This document shows positions 54,025 through 62,289 of a stretch of 64,000 bases of DNA, in pieces; position 1 is the stretch's first letter; every line of letters begins with the position of its first letter. A program made the position numbers and the translations under genes. The notes beneath the pieces are model-generated. The model ran no database searches, was not told the origin of the DNA, and worked only from the letters and a program-made list of their open reading frames with translations. Origin of the DNA: an uncultured Lachnospiraceae bacterium. GTDB lineage: Bacteria > Bacillota > Clostridia > Lachnospirales > Lachnospiraceae. The DNA lies in the NCBI GenBank assembly GCA_937891165.1, contig CALAEX010000129.1, positions 72,303 through 136,302 on the forward strand, read 5' to 3'.

Positions 54025-54979
54025 AGTCTTTCTTTCCTTTCTGTGAGTTTTCTGCTTTTATTGATTCTGAAAGTTTTCTGAGTAACTCCTCTTCACTAAG
54101 GAATTGGTCATCTTCGCTCATATTCTTATAAGATAATAATATATCTTTTGGTTTCTCAGTAATTTTATTTTCTTTCTTTTTCTTAACCTTAATATCCGTA
54201 AACTTAGGGTCAGCAGGTCTATGACTCCATTCAGATTGTACAAGATAACCTCTTGTTCTAATATCTCCGATTTCTGCTTTTTCCACTTCTCTTGGAATTC
54301 TTTTTCGGATATCCCAGAATGTGTGTTTCTTTCCACAGATAGAGCAAATTAACTGATTATAATCATTATCATAATAAAGCATACCTTTATCAGCACAAGT
54401 ACACTGAAATGCCCTATATGATAATTTATAAATATAAGCAAAGTCTAAAATTCCAATGCTTCTATCACTCTGTCTATAACCCCAGTTTGTATAATTCTTT
54501 TTATAGATACCAACGTCACCAACTAAAAATACTTTCGTTAATTCTTTCAGAATCTTTTTCATCTCGATCTGATTTTTCGTTGAATAAAAATCTTCTTCTG
54601 AGAATACTTCGAAATATTCACATACCCCAAGCAACCCATTTGCCATACATTCATAAAATCTAATCACGTATGGTTGAGCATCTTTGGAATAGATGAATTC
54701 TCTCTTATTATCAGTCTTTCCATCTTCATCTAGAGCAATCTTAAACACATAATCCTCAATGAGAACTGTATATCGATTAGTTCCGCTCCCAAGACCTTTA
54801 AATGGAATATTAAATGCTGTAAGAATCTGATTAATAACAACACCTTTTGTATTATTATCTACGGAATGATTCATACAGAGTTTATCAAGTTCAAATAGAA
54901 CCTCTTTTGTAAAGTGCTTATACACCATACTATGAAGGAGAATATCATCTCCTGGACTTAAAGTATCAATCTTACCCAT
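53984..54979 (-). CDS. Protein-kinase-like protein with zinc ribbon
   Basis: 331 residues. The first ~190 resemble a minimal protein-kinase fold: glycine loop GLGSGTNRYTV (~62-72), YVFKIAL with Lys80 in the VAIK position, Glu94 in NKREF as the helix-C partner, a hinge at VCEYFEVF (~119-126), VGDVGIYKKNYTNWG (~153-167) in the place of the HRD catalytic loop, and ILDFAYIYKL with Asp179 in the DFG place. A zinc ribbon follows (CTC at 193-195, CSIC at 212-215), then a Lys-rich tail. The HRD Asp is changed to a GD pair, so activity is uncertain. It starts in the TAATG overlap with the preceding gene. Confidence 0.65.
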   Translation of the reverse strand: MGKIDTLSPGDDILLHSMVYKHFTKEVLFELDKLCMNHSVDNNTKGVVINQILTAFNIPFKGLGSGTNRYTVLIEDYVFKIALDEDGKTDNKREFIYSKDAQPYVIRFYECMANGLLGVCEYFEVFSEEDFYSTKNQIEMKKILKELTKVFLVGDVGIYKKNYTNWGYRQSDRSIGILDFAYIYKLSYRAFQCTCADKGMLYYDNDYNQLICSICGKKHTFWDIRKRIPREVEKAEIGDIRTRGYLVQSEWSHRPADPKFTDIKVKKKKENKITEKPKDILLSYKNMSEDDQFLSEEELLRKLSESIKAENSQKGKKDYGKKEKDKIQTSE

Positions 54980-56319
54980 TAATCATTCCATCCTTCCATC
55001 ATCTTCGCATAATCATCAAAGTTATCATATCCACCTGGAGTAAATTTCTTATTCAGGTCTTTCGATTTTTTCTTTGCTTTTTTACCTTTTTTCTTTTTCT
55101 TAGTATTTACCTTACCTTTAGATTCTCGTTCTTCATATCTTTCTTTTGCATCTCGAAGTCTCTTCTTTAATTTCTCAAGTTTCTTCTTATCCTGCTTTCT
55201 ACGAAGACGCATCTTCTTTTCATCTTTCGCATAATTATAGAACTTTCTAATATCATATCCATTGGATTCAAGCATATTCTTAAGTTCAATTTCCTCTGCT
55301 TCTTCTAAAGTATAAGTACGGTTATTAATTTCAACAAAAGTATTCTTTCGTTGGAATTCATCCAGGATAGCAAGATATTTATGGTAATCATTTTTCTTAA
55401 AGATATTACCTTTGAATTCTGGAACTTTAAGTCTTCCTGTCTTTTCATCCATTTCTTCAATTTCAAGAAATGCGTCTTGAGTAAGTTGCCATGCAAATGT
55501 CTTGGACAGATTTCCAGACTTAAATGCATTAATATCTTTCTTAGATTCTTTTAGACCAAATAATACTTCTCTATGGTCTTTAATCAATCTCTTTTGTTCT
55601 TTCTTAGTCATTGGTGTAACAACGTTATTACCAACTGTATCTGTCTCATCTAAGTCCATTTCTTCCAGTAATTTATTGGATTCTTTAGACTCTGTTGAGT
55701 TAATATAATCGATAACACTCATTCCTAAGAAATCTTCATAATCATCAATATCCTCTTCTTCTACTAAATCATAATAAGCGGTATTTGATTTCTTATCTAA
55801 GTCTTTTGGGTTTTTCGTTAAGTCACAGATATATTCTGAGATAATATCCCAGTTTAAATCTTTCTTTCCTCTACCGATGTATTTTGGTTTCTTTAACCCA
55901 ACGACGGTAATCTTTCCTTTTAATACTTTTTCGATGAATTCTTCTTTTGAATAGATTCCGTTTGTCTCTGCTACTTTTTCAAGTGCTTCCATTCTAACTC
56001 TCATCGCTTCAATATAAGATGAAACGATTCTATGTTTTGTTTTCACCATTCGAAGTTTCTTAAATACTTCATAGTATTGGAAAGTTTGTTTTCTGTCTTC
56101 TTCAGACATATGATAGATGTCTCTAAAGTCATTAAGACATACGTCATCATAACTTGCCATCATCTCATCAATTTTAAATTGTGGTAATTTGAGAGGTTCG
56201 ATTTTCATCGGTTCTAATATCGAATGGTCAACGTCAGTGGTCGGTCTTAACTGTCTCGTTTCATCCGATAAATCAATCTCTTCATCTGAACCTGCATCCA
56301 ATACAAATTCTGCACTCAT
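54979..56319 (-). CDS. Unrecognised 446-aa protein with Lys-rich tail
   Basis: 446 residues from the ATG at 56319 (AAAGGAGATAAACG upstream); the longer frame to 56355 has no site. Acidic N-terminus, helical middle, and from ~365 a very basic coiled coil and tail (RRKQDKKKLEKLKKRLRD, then KKKKKGKKAKKK). Overlaps the kinase-like gene at TAATG; together with 52339-54024 this is a three-gene coupled unit. Function unknown. Confidence 0.7.
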   Translation of the reverse strand: MSAEFVLDAGSDEEIDLSDETRQLRPTTDVDHSILEPMKIEPLKLPQFKIDEMMASYDDVCLNDFRDIYHMSEEDRKQTFQYYEVFKKLRMVKTKHRIVSSYIEAMRVRMEALEKVAETNGIYSKEEFIEKVLKGKITVVGLKKPKYIGRGKKDLNWDIISEYICDLTKNPKDLDKKSNTAYYDLVEEEDIDDYEDFLGMSVIDYINSTESKESNKLLEEMDLDETDTVGNNVVTPMTKKEQKRLIKDHREVLFGLKESKKDINAFKSGNLSKTFAWQLTQDAFLEIEEMDEKTGRLKVPEFKGNIFKKNDYHKYLAILDEFQRKNTFVEINNRTYTLEEAEEIELKNMLESNGYDIRKFYNYAKDEKKMRLRRKQDKKKLEKLKKRLRDAKERYEERESKGKVNTKKKKKGKKAKKKSKDLNKKFTPGGYDNFDDYAKMMEGWND

Positions 56320-56359
56320 TTGTCGTTTATCTCCTTTCAATTTATTTACCTTCAAGTAA

Positions 56360-56388
56360 ATAATATACTTATATAATTTATAAGTTAA
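56360..56388 (-). promoter_or_regulatory. Sigma-A-like promoter
   Basis: TTAACT (56388-56383), 17-nt spacer, TATTAT (56365-56360), ~40 nt before the 446-aa gene, immediately after the terminator of the preceding gene. Confidence 0.7.
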
Positions 56389-56398
56389 AATTAAATAA

Positions 56399-56439
56399 AT
56401 TGAGATATCTTACTAATAATCGTAGTAAGATATCTCAAT
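56399..56439. terminator. Intrinsic terminator
   Basis: 17-bp perfect stem ATTGAGATATCTTACTA with a short loop, after the HNH-like gene; TTTATTTAATTTT follows on the - strand. Confidence 0.88.
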
Positions 56440-56444
56440 ATTTT

Positions 56445-57113
56445 TTAAGCTACTAAGACGGTCCCTTCTTCTGTTTCCATCTTGTTAAGATTTTCATTTC
56501 CTTCAATTTCTAAATATTCAAATTCTGTAAGAATTGCATTGAAAGATTCTTGTGTTAATTCTTTTGTCTTATCTATTTTAAACTTATAACGTTCATAAAT
56601 AGCGTCGTCAATATATTCTCCATACTCTTTGATAAATTCTCGGAAATTTCCATAGACAAGATTTACTGGGATGTATAATTTGTCTGTTCCTTTCTTATAT
56701 GTAGTATGGATAACCTCATGAATTGTTTTTGCAAGAGGAATTAACCCCACTAAATTTCTATAGTGAAGTTCCATAGCTTCATCTGCTATGTACATATCAT
56801 TGATAGGTCTACCTGTTTCTTCATATTTATGAAGAACCGTGTCAACGATATCATATAGAGTAAATGGTTCATGATGAATTTCAATCTTTGCTTTTTTCCC
56901 ATTACCATTTTTAATATTCACAAAAAACGAACACTGATTGAAATCTAAATTCTCTTTCATATAAAAGATCAAATCTTTATATTCCATTGAACTTCGAATC
57001 AATCGTTCTATTTTCTTTACATATTTATCTCTATTTTTAAAACTATCTAATTTTACACGGTACTCAAATTCTGGTATTTTACCCATCTTCGTAACTTTTT
57101 TATTTTTAGCCAT
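56445..57113 (-). CDS. HNH-like protein, paralog of 48970-49641
   Basis: 222 residues from the ATG at 57113 (AGGTGA with proper spacing; ATG at 57119 is too close). Core features: IEIHHEPFTLYDI (~75-90), ADEAMELHYRNLVGLIPLAKTIHEVIH (~115-145, quoted residues spread over two helices), YGNFREFIKEYG (~165). The HH...N...L...H...H order matches an HNH core better than in its paralog, though no Cys zinc pairs are seen. Proteins of this general shape occur in large phages, where some are thought to be nucleases; the role here is open. Confidence 0.65.
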   Translation of the reverse strand: MAKNKKVTKMGKIPEFEYRVKLDSFKNRDKYVKKIERLIRSSMEYKDLIFYMKENLDFNQCSFFVNIKNGNGKKAKIEIHHEPFTLYDIVDTVLHKYEETGRPINDMYIADEAMELHYRNLVGLIPLAKTIHEVIHTTYKKGTDKLYIPVNLVYGNFREFIKEYGEYIDDAIYERYKFKIDKTKELTQESFNAILTEFEYLEIEGNENLNKMETEEGTVLVA

Positions 57114-57523
57114 TTTCATTCACCTACCAAAAAATAATCTTTGATTAAAGGATTGTGCTCAAAATAAAAAGAAACCAACCAAATCAAAGAATACAGAATT
57201 GTCTATTTGTCTCATGCGAAAAAACTTTTACCATGGATAAATAATTTCTTTCAAATTAAGAACGGTGTAAATATATCAAAAATAAAAGCACTATAAATTA
57301 CACTGGAATATTTATTTTGATTGGCTTCTTTTTATAAACGAAAATATTTTCGTTTAAAATAGCTATACAGATAATCATAGTTATAAATTGAAAAGATCTA
57401 TTTTCAAGAAATTAGGATATTATATTTTACCTAAATGATTAAATTATTAAGACAAACGTTTACACTAAATCAAATTATGTTTTGATTGGAATTTTTATTT
57501 ATCTGTATAGCTTTATCAAAAAT
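57114..57523. ncRNA. Gene-free structured segment, candidate small RNA
   Basis: About 410 nt without a supportable gene. A perfect 14-bp inverted repeat AGCTATACAGATAA (57361-57374) / TTATCTGTATAGCT (57499-57512) closes a 152-nt segment that holds inner hairpins (TTGAAAA/TTTTCAA; AATCAAA-ttatg-TTTTGATT). Just outside is a 20-bp perfect palindrome AAACGAAAATATTTTCGTTT (57336-57355). The strand of any transcript is not decided; an RNA or a replication/partition site are both possible. Confidence 0.4.
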
Positions 57524-57570
57524 CCTAAAGGGTAAACTTTCATTAAAGTCACCGAAGTTTACCCTTTAGG
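57524..57570 (-). terminator. Strong intrinsic terminator
   Basis: 16-bp perfect stem CCTAAAGGGTAAACTT with 15-nt loop, followed by ATTTTTGATAAAG on the - strand, after the 251-aa gene. Confidence 0.88.
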
Positions 57571-57582
57571 TAGATTCTGGCA

Positions 57583-58338
57583 TTAGTTTACTAAGTTAAC
57601 CTTAATAACAGTTGTCATATTACATACATTCAATTTTTCATTAAACTCTGTTACAAAAGCTTCGATTTTATCTCTGCGTTCTTTAATGTTTGCTGCATGT
57701 TTGTAAGGATCAATGAGGATTGTTGTATTTCTCTCAATATATTCCTTACGGAATTTTTCACGAATTTCATTCGCTGTTGTTTCAGACATATCTTTGGTTA
57801 CACTTTCAGGAAGTGATGCCATAGTGTCTTTTACATACATTTCCACTTTTTCATCATTAAGCAAATCAGTGTTTGCCACACTGATTTTACTTTCTGCCCT
57901 GGCAACTTCGTTCATAATAGCATTAATCATAGCGATTTCTTCGTTTAAGTGGGTATAACGAACAATAGCTTCTGCCACAGTCATAGTAATTCCTCCAATA
58001 GTAATTGGTGTTACTGCATTTGACTGACTGATAGCTGCATTTAAGTTGTAGTAATTTGTTAAGATAGCAATATTTTTATCATAGTTTGCTTTCAAAACAT
58101 TTTCAAATTCTTCAATGGTTTTACCATTAATACTTTTTGTTGATGCGTTTCTAACACCAACATACATAGGATCACGACCTGTTGCTGTTTTCTTTAATTC
58201 TTCCAGGCGTTTTGCATATAACTTTCTTTTGCTTAATGCTGAGTAAACAGTCATTTCTGTTTCTGTTCCAGAAGGCATTCCTTCAACTTCATACATTTTT
58301 GATACTTCACTGTTTACTACTACTCTTTCTTCTGTCAT
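57583..58338 (-). CDS. Unrecognised 251-aa protein, strongly promoted
   Basis: 251 residues, helical, Thr/Asn/Ala-rich, with a central block TPITIGGITMTVAEAIVRYT (~112-131) and a C-terminal basic/acidic coiled coil. The codon choice is somewhat richer in C/G than its neighbours and it has a tandemly duplicated promoter element (58419-58450), a leader hairpin, AGGAGGTAAC ribosome binding site and a 16-bp terminator: the signs of an abundant product. An abundant virion protein is likely by inference; the family is not recognised (a faint likeness to DIP1984-type proteins is too weak to use). Confidence 0.68.
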   Translation of the reverse strand: MTEERVVVNSEVSKMYEVEGMPSGTETEMTVYSALSKRKLYAKRLEELKKTATGRDPMYVGVRNASTKSINGKTIEEFENVLKANYDKNIAILTNYYNLNAAISQSNAVTPITIGGITMTVAEAIVRYTHLNEEIAMINAIMNEVARAESKISVANTDLLNDEKVEMYVKDTMASLPESVTKDMSETTANEIREKFRKEYIERNTTILIDPYKHAANIKERRDKIEAFVTEFNEKLNVCNMTTVIKVNLVN

Positions 58339-58377
58339 TTTTAGTTACCTCCTAAGTAATTAACATTTAAAATTTAT

Positions 58378-58450
58378 TTAATATGATGGTTTTATACATC
58401 ATATTATTTTATTACTATAAAATAATATATCTTTAAAATAATATATCTTT
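58378..58450 (-). promoter_or_regulatory. Tandemly duplicated promoter element and leader hairpin
   Basis: The 16-mer AAAATAATATATCTTT (+ strand) occurs twice head to tail at 58419-58434 and 58435-58450; each copy holds a TATTAT -10 on the - strand. A 10-bp hairpin TAATATGATG (58379-58406) lies between promoter and ribosome binding site. The distal copy overlaps the stop codon of the upstream gene. Confidence 0.75.
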
Positions 58451-59105
58451 ATGTCTTAAAAAGACGACCGAATAATTTTAAAAATACTTCCATTTGGTCA
58501 ACCCACGCATCTGGTGGGTTCATATCCGAATTCTCATCTCTAAGATACAAAACATCCAAATACGTCATTCCCGCATTCTGAGTCGCTTGTAAGAATTCAT
58601 AGCTATTTGGTTCGTAAATAAAATCAGAATCTATCATCGGAAATAATTTCAATCGATACATAAAATCCAATCCAAATTCACAAAGTAACCTTCGGATATT
58701 TTTAGATAATATCATAGGATTGAATAGGTCAATAGTTTCCATCGGTTGTTCATAAAAAGAATCTATTTGTTCATTAGTAATCGATTTTTCTAGATATGTA
58801 ACACATATCGTATATTCATCTACACAATTTCCAAATGTCTCATATTCCGATTCTGGATATGGATTTTGTTTCTTTGACCGATAAGTTACATTTTCTAAAA
58901 TGGTTTCTCTATATTGATTTCCCATCTGTGCATATTCCTCTTGCGAGCATTCTATCGTTTTTATACGAAACAAATTCATATTCCGTTCTTTCTTAAATTT
59001 TTTAAGAAGTTTCTTTTTATTGGTCATTGCATATAACTCATTGCAACCTACATTGCCTGTATTAAAAATTTTGTCTGCTGTAGAGTATATCATATAAACG
59101 GTCAT
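58449..59105 (-). CDS. Tandem family member 1 (218 aa)
   Basis: 218 residues. Shares with three neighbours the block LYAMTNKKKLLKKFKKERNM (~25-44) followed by NLFRIK, and a C-terminal VFLKLFGRLFKT. Middle region acidic and variable. Starts 12 nt after the preceding gene with AGGGGTGAG. No known family; the shared N-terminal block (small hydrophobics, then a basic helix) is the family signature. Confidence 0.75.
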   Translation of the reverse strand: MTVYMIYSTADKIFNTGNVGCNELYAMTNKKKLLKKFKKERNMNLFRIKTIECSQEEYAQMGNQYRETILENVTYRSKKQNPYPESEYETFGNCVDEYTICVTYLEKSITNEQIDSFYEQPMETIDLFNPMILSKNIRRLLCEFGLDFMYRLKLFPMIDSDFIYEPNSYEFLQATQNAGMTYLDVLYLRDENSDMNPPDAWVDQMEVFLKLFGRLFKT

Positions 59106-59117
59106 TAAATCTCACCC

Positions 59118-59780
59118 CTAACATTTCATAATATTTCCAAACTCTCTGATAAAAATTTCGAAAGTTTTAAATTTGGCTTCTGCTGATATCTCCGATAAAA
59201 TATCATAAAATTCATCGGAAACGTATTCAAAATCTGCATCATTAGAACCTTTCCCAAAAGATAATAAATCAATAAAATTATCAAATAATAATTCATTGAG
59301 AATATTCCTGAAAATTTTTGTAAGAATATTATATTCTGTCATCTCAAGTAATATTGTATTATCAAATACTTCTTCTAGATGCATCATCAGAATAAGTTCA
59401 TCATTAACTCGATTATATTCAAAATCAGTTAAAACTAAATTTACAAGTTTTTCACCTTCAGTCGATCTGTCACTGTCGAACAGAGTTCTTTCATGTAAAA
59501 CCATTTCACTTAAAGTGCTAAGCATCGATGAAGCCTTAGACTTAGAAACATCCGTTTTGTAATATTTGAATAAATCCATATTTCTAGTCATCATGAAAAA
59601 TTCTTTTATTCGTTTTGAAGTTGTCATAGCATATAAAATTTGATGGGTTCCACCAAAATCTTTTAATACTGGATGAATCCCATCATAATTATCTTTTAAA
59701 CAAAAACTCTTCTCTTCTAAAAATGGAAGAGTTAAATCTTCGACTTTTGTCAAGTCTAAAAAGAATGAGTGAATAATCAT
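59118..59780 (-). CDS. Tandem family member 2 (220 aa)
   Basis: 220 residues. Family block ILYAMTTSKRIKEFFMMTRN (~48-67) plus MDLFKYYK, and C-terminal EIFIREFGNIMK. The N-terminal stretch is longer than in the others. AAAGGAACAAC supports the start. Unknown function. Confidence 0.75.
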   Translation of the reverse strand: MIIHSFFLDLTKVEDLTLPFLEEKSFCLKDNYDGIHPVLKDFGGTHQILYAMTTSKRIKEFFMMTRNMDLFKYYKTDVSKSKASSMLSTLSEMVLHERTLFDSDRSTEGEKLVNLVLTDFEYNRVNDELILMMHLEEVFDNTILLEMTEYNILTKIFRNILNELLFDNFIDLLSFGKGSNDADFEYVSDEFYDILSEISAEAKFKTFEIFIREFGNIMKC

Positions 59781-59798
59781 TTTTGTTGTTCCTTTCTC

Positions 59799-60482
59799 TT
59801 ATTGAATGAATAATTTTCCATATAATTCAATAAATGTATTAAATTGATTTACTTGGGGTATATTTCCATATTGACCATTATCATTTATATACATATTTTT
59901 TCTTGTTTTATATCCAAGATTATATATGAAAGCATCATATCTACTTTCCAAATCTTCTAAATATGGTCCTTTTTTATAAGATTCATCATCTGAATCAAAT
60001 GGAAGTAACTCTACAGAACGGCTGTAATAGTAATAACTGTATCCCATAGAATCTAATAATCCACTAAAGTCTTTTGTAAATATAATAGGATCCATTAAAT
60101 CCATAGCACCAATTCCACTTTCATAATGAATATACTCTTCAATTGAAATTTCGTATTCATATTTTGTAGTTACAATTTTTGCAGAAGAGTCTGCATTCTC
60201 GAAAAATACAAACTCGTCCAGTTTAAATTCGCTTGGTAAAAGATTATCTTCTTCAAACTTTGTTTTAGATTCTTTCTTTTTATAAACGAATAATTCTGGA
60301 TCACGTTCTTTTTTAAATTTCTTATATAAGGTTTTATTATTTGTCCAGGCATATAACCCAAACCAATAATCTCCTTCTTTATTATACTTATAATCAGAAC
60401 CCCCATGAATATTTGATTGGAGTCCTTTGATTTTCTTTTTCAAGTCATCTGGTATCTTTAAAAAGATTAAATAATATTTCAT
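59799..60482 (-). CDS. Tandem family member 3 (227 aa)
   Basis: 227 residues from the ATG at 60482 (ATAGGTG upstream; the GTG at 60491 directly abuts the previous stop). Family block LYAWTNNKTLYKKFKKERDP (~43-62) plus ELFVYKK, and C-terminal NTFIELYGKLFIQ. Closest to member 1 in the shared block (KKFKKER in both). Unknown function. Confidence 0.75.
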   Translation of the reverse strand: MKYYLIFLKIPDDLKKKIKGLQSNIHGGSDYKYNKEGDYWFGLYAWTNNKTLYKKFKKERDPELFVYKKKESKTKFEEDNLLPSEFKLDEFVFFENADSSAKIVTTKYEYEISIEEYIHYESGIGAMDLMDPIIFTKDFSGLLDSMGYSYYYYSRSVELLPFDSDDESYKKGPYLEDLESRYDAFIYNLGYKTRKNMYINDNGQYGNIPQVNQFNTFIELYGKLFIQ

Positions 60483-60491
60483 AATATTCAC

Positions 60492-61076
60492 CTATAACTT
60501 TCCATTTAGTAAGTCTTTAAAAAGGTCTGCATAAATAGAAACTTCATCTGTAAATAATCTAATAGATGTATTTGCTTCTTTGATTTTAATATAATTTCCA
60601 GCTACTTGTATATTATCTTTTCCAAGTTTATAGTTATTGATAAATGAAAAGATTCTTAGTTGTTGGCAAAGTTTAGTGAACTCTGGTTGTAGTATTGCTA
60701 CTGGAAATGAATTGGTTCCATATTTATAAACTAAATTATGAAGCGTACTTAATACCGTAAGATCAATGTGTTTTTCTTCTTGTTTAGTTACTGGTATTTT
60801 CGTTTTTATCATTTTACCATTTTCATCTGATGTAATAAATGTGCGTAATGATAAAATTTGATTTTGTTCATCTCTCGCTAAAATATTTACTTCTTTTCTA
60901 GATAATATTTGCTTTTTTCGAATTAGATTATCATTATGATAATACGAAAACATATCTGCAATTTTTTTATCGTCAGTATATGCATAGATACAGGTATCAT
61001 CATTTATGATACAAGTAATATCATCTAATAATTCCGGGTTAATATAAAATATATAATATTTATATTCGTTATTCAT
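60492..61076 (-). CDS. Tandem family member 4, divergent (194 aa)
   Basis: 194 residues. Weaker family block IYAYTDDKKIADMFSYYHND (~29-48) plus NLIRKK, and a C-terminal SIYADLFKDLLNGKL. First of the four in the transcript. Its ATG overlaps the end of the 60-aa gene (coupled). GGAGGATG supports the start. Confidence 0.72.
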   Translation of the reverse strand: MNNEYKYYIFYINPELLDDITCIINDDTCIYAYTDDKKIADMFSYYHNDNLIRKKQILSRKEVNILARDEQNQILSLRTFITSDENGKMIKTKIPVTKQEEKHIDLTVLSTLHNLVYKYGTNSFPVAILQPEFTKLCQQLRIFSFINNYKLGKDNIQVAGNYIKIKEANTSIRLFTDEVSIYADLFKDLLNGKL

Positions 61077-61251
61077 TTAATTCATCCTCCCTTAGGTATT
61101 TAACCAACTCTCCTTTATTATAAGCTTTTAAGACCTTTTTAACTCGTTTTTTATGTTTTTTGTATTTTTTATCTTGGTTTCTAAAATATTTCGATAAATG
61201 CAATGAAAATTCGATTGCTTCTCCAAGTTCTATAAAATTATCACCTTTCAT
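61069..61251 (-). CDS. Small basic protein, 60 aa
   Basis: 60 residues, helical, with a strongly basic centre (KYKKHKKRVKKVLKAYNKGE) and acidic ends. GGAGGGATAAATTT precedes the ATG, and TATTAT lies at 61286-61291. First gene of the leftward unit that contains the tandem family. Possibly nucleic-acid binding; not recognised. Confidence 0.68.
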   Translation of the reverse strand: MKGDNFIELGEAIEFSLHLSKYFRNQDKKYKKHKKRVKKVLKAYNKGELVKYLREDELNE

Positions 61252-61285
61252 TAAATTTATCCCTCCGTAATTTATTTCTATAAAA

Positions 61286-61329
61286 ATAATATATCACCAC
61301 AAGAATTAAGTCTGAAAACATTTTTGTAA
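61286..61329. promoter_or_regulatory. Divergent promoter region, second copy of 18-bp motif
   Basis: TATTAT (- strand, 61291-61286) for the leftward unit and the 18-mer CTGAAAACATTTTTGTAA (61312-61329) for the rightward gene, in the same order as at 319-372. Confidence 0.5.
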
Positions 61330-61360
61330 TTGGAATAAAGTAATAAAAGGGGTTATGAAA

Positions 61361-62092
61361 ATGAATACAAATGTCCTTAGACAACTCCTTCAGGAACTTA
61401 GAAAAAGTAATTATTATAAAGAATCTGGTAGTGAAAATATCAGAATTACTTCCATTCATTCAAAAGATACAGAAAAACGTATTGAAGATTATTTTATTAA
61501 AAATATTACATCAGAAGAAGATAAGATTATGAAAAATCTTAAAAAACTTCAATCTGAATGTGAGGAAGATAATAAAGTTGCAAAAAAGTTAATTACGATT
61601 TCAAGACCTGATTTAATTTTGGATTTAATCGAAACACATCTTTCCACAAAAGAAAAGGTGTTGAAATTTTTGACTCATAAATATAATGATGGACAAGATT
61701 TAATAGATGCTTTTGAATCTGTGGAGAAATCTTTAGAGAAAGTAAATTCTTTAACTGATGAGGTATTTTCTTTTAAAGATAATTTTAATTTACATTTTGT
61801 AATTTCTAAGTATATGGATTTAACAAAAAAGATATGTAAAATTTCTGAAGTTATAGATTTTATCGATGATTGCTTATTAAGTATTGAAGATTATGAAGAT
61901 TTTATTCAGGATTTTTCTAATTATCGTCATGATTATAAAGATGATGGTTCTAAAGAATTTTCTGAAAAAAGAAAAGATTGTGGTCTTTTAAAACATCAGA
62001 TGAAATATTATCGACAACTTCTTACAATGTATGCAGATAATAGTATTCGCATTTATGGTAAAACTTGTAATATGATTGAGGGGTTGAAATAA
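61361..62092 (+). CDS. Unrecognised 243-aa coiled-coil protein
   Basis: 243 residues from the ATG at 61361, 8 nt after AAAGGGG; ATG at 61355 is too close. Almost entirely charged helix, with repeated Lys/Glu/Leu spacing typical of coiled coils. Its upstream region shares an 18-bp motif with that of the RNA polymerase beta gene. Ends at a terminator. Function unknown. Confidence 0.7.
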   Translation: MNTNVLRQLLQELRKSNYYKESGSENIRITSIHSKDTEKRIEDYFIKNITSEEDKIMKNLKKLQSECEEDNKVAKKLITISRPDLILDLIETHLSTKEKVLKFLTHKYNDGQDLIDAFESVEKSLEKVNSLTDEVFSFKDNFNLHFVISKYMDLTKKICKISEVIDFIDDCLLSIEDYEDFIQDFSNYRHDYKDDGSKEFSEKRKDCGLLKHQMKYYRQLLTMYADNSIRIYGKTCNMIEGLK

Positions 62093-62096
62093 AGGT

Positions 62097-62125
62097 ATGA
62101 CTAGGATAGAATCTATCCTAGTCAT
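62097..62125 (+). terminator. Intrinsic terminator
   Basis: 12-bp stem ATGACTAGGATA / TATCCTAGTCAT followed by TATTTTC. The 62126-62289 gap beyond holds a TATAAT at about 62169 that may be a -10 box; nothing else is supported. Confidence 0.8.
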
Positions 62126-62289
62126 TATTTTCATTGGTTATACTTTAAACACAAACGTATCTGTTTATAATATGGAAAGGTATATTTATAATATTCTTAC
62201 CGTAATGTATGAATTAGTAATTTTTTACTAACTTAATAATTTGCTAAAAACTAAAACTTAATTTAAAATAGAAAGGAGAAATAAAAATC

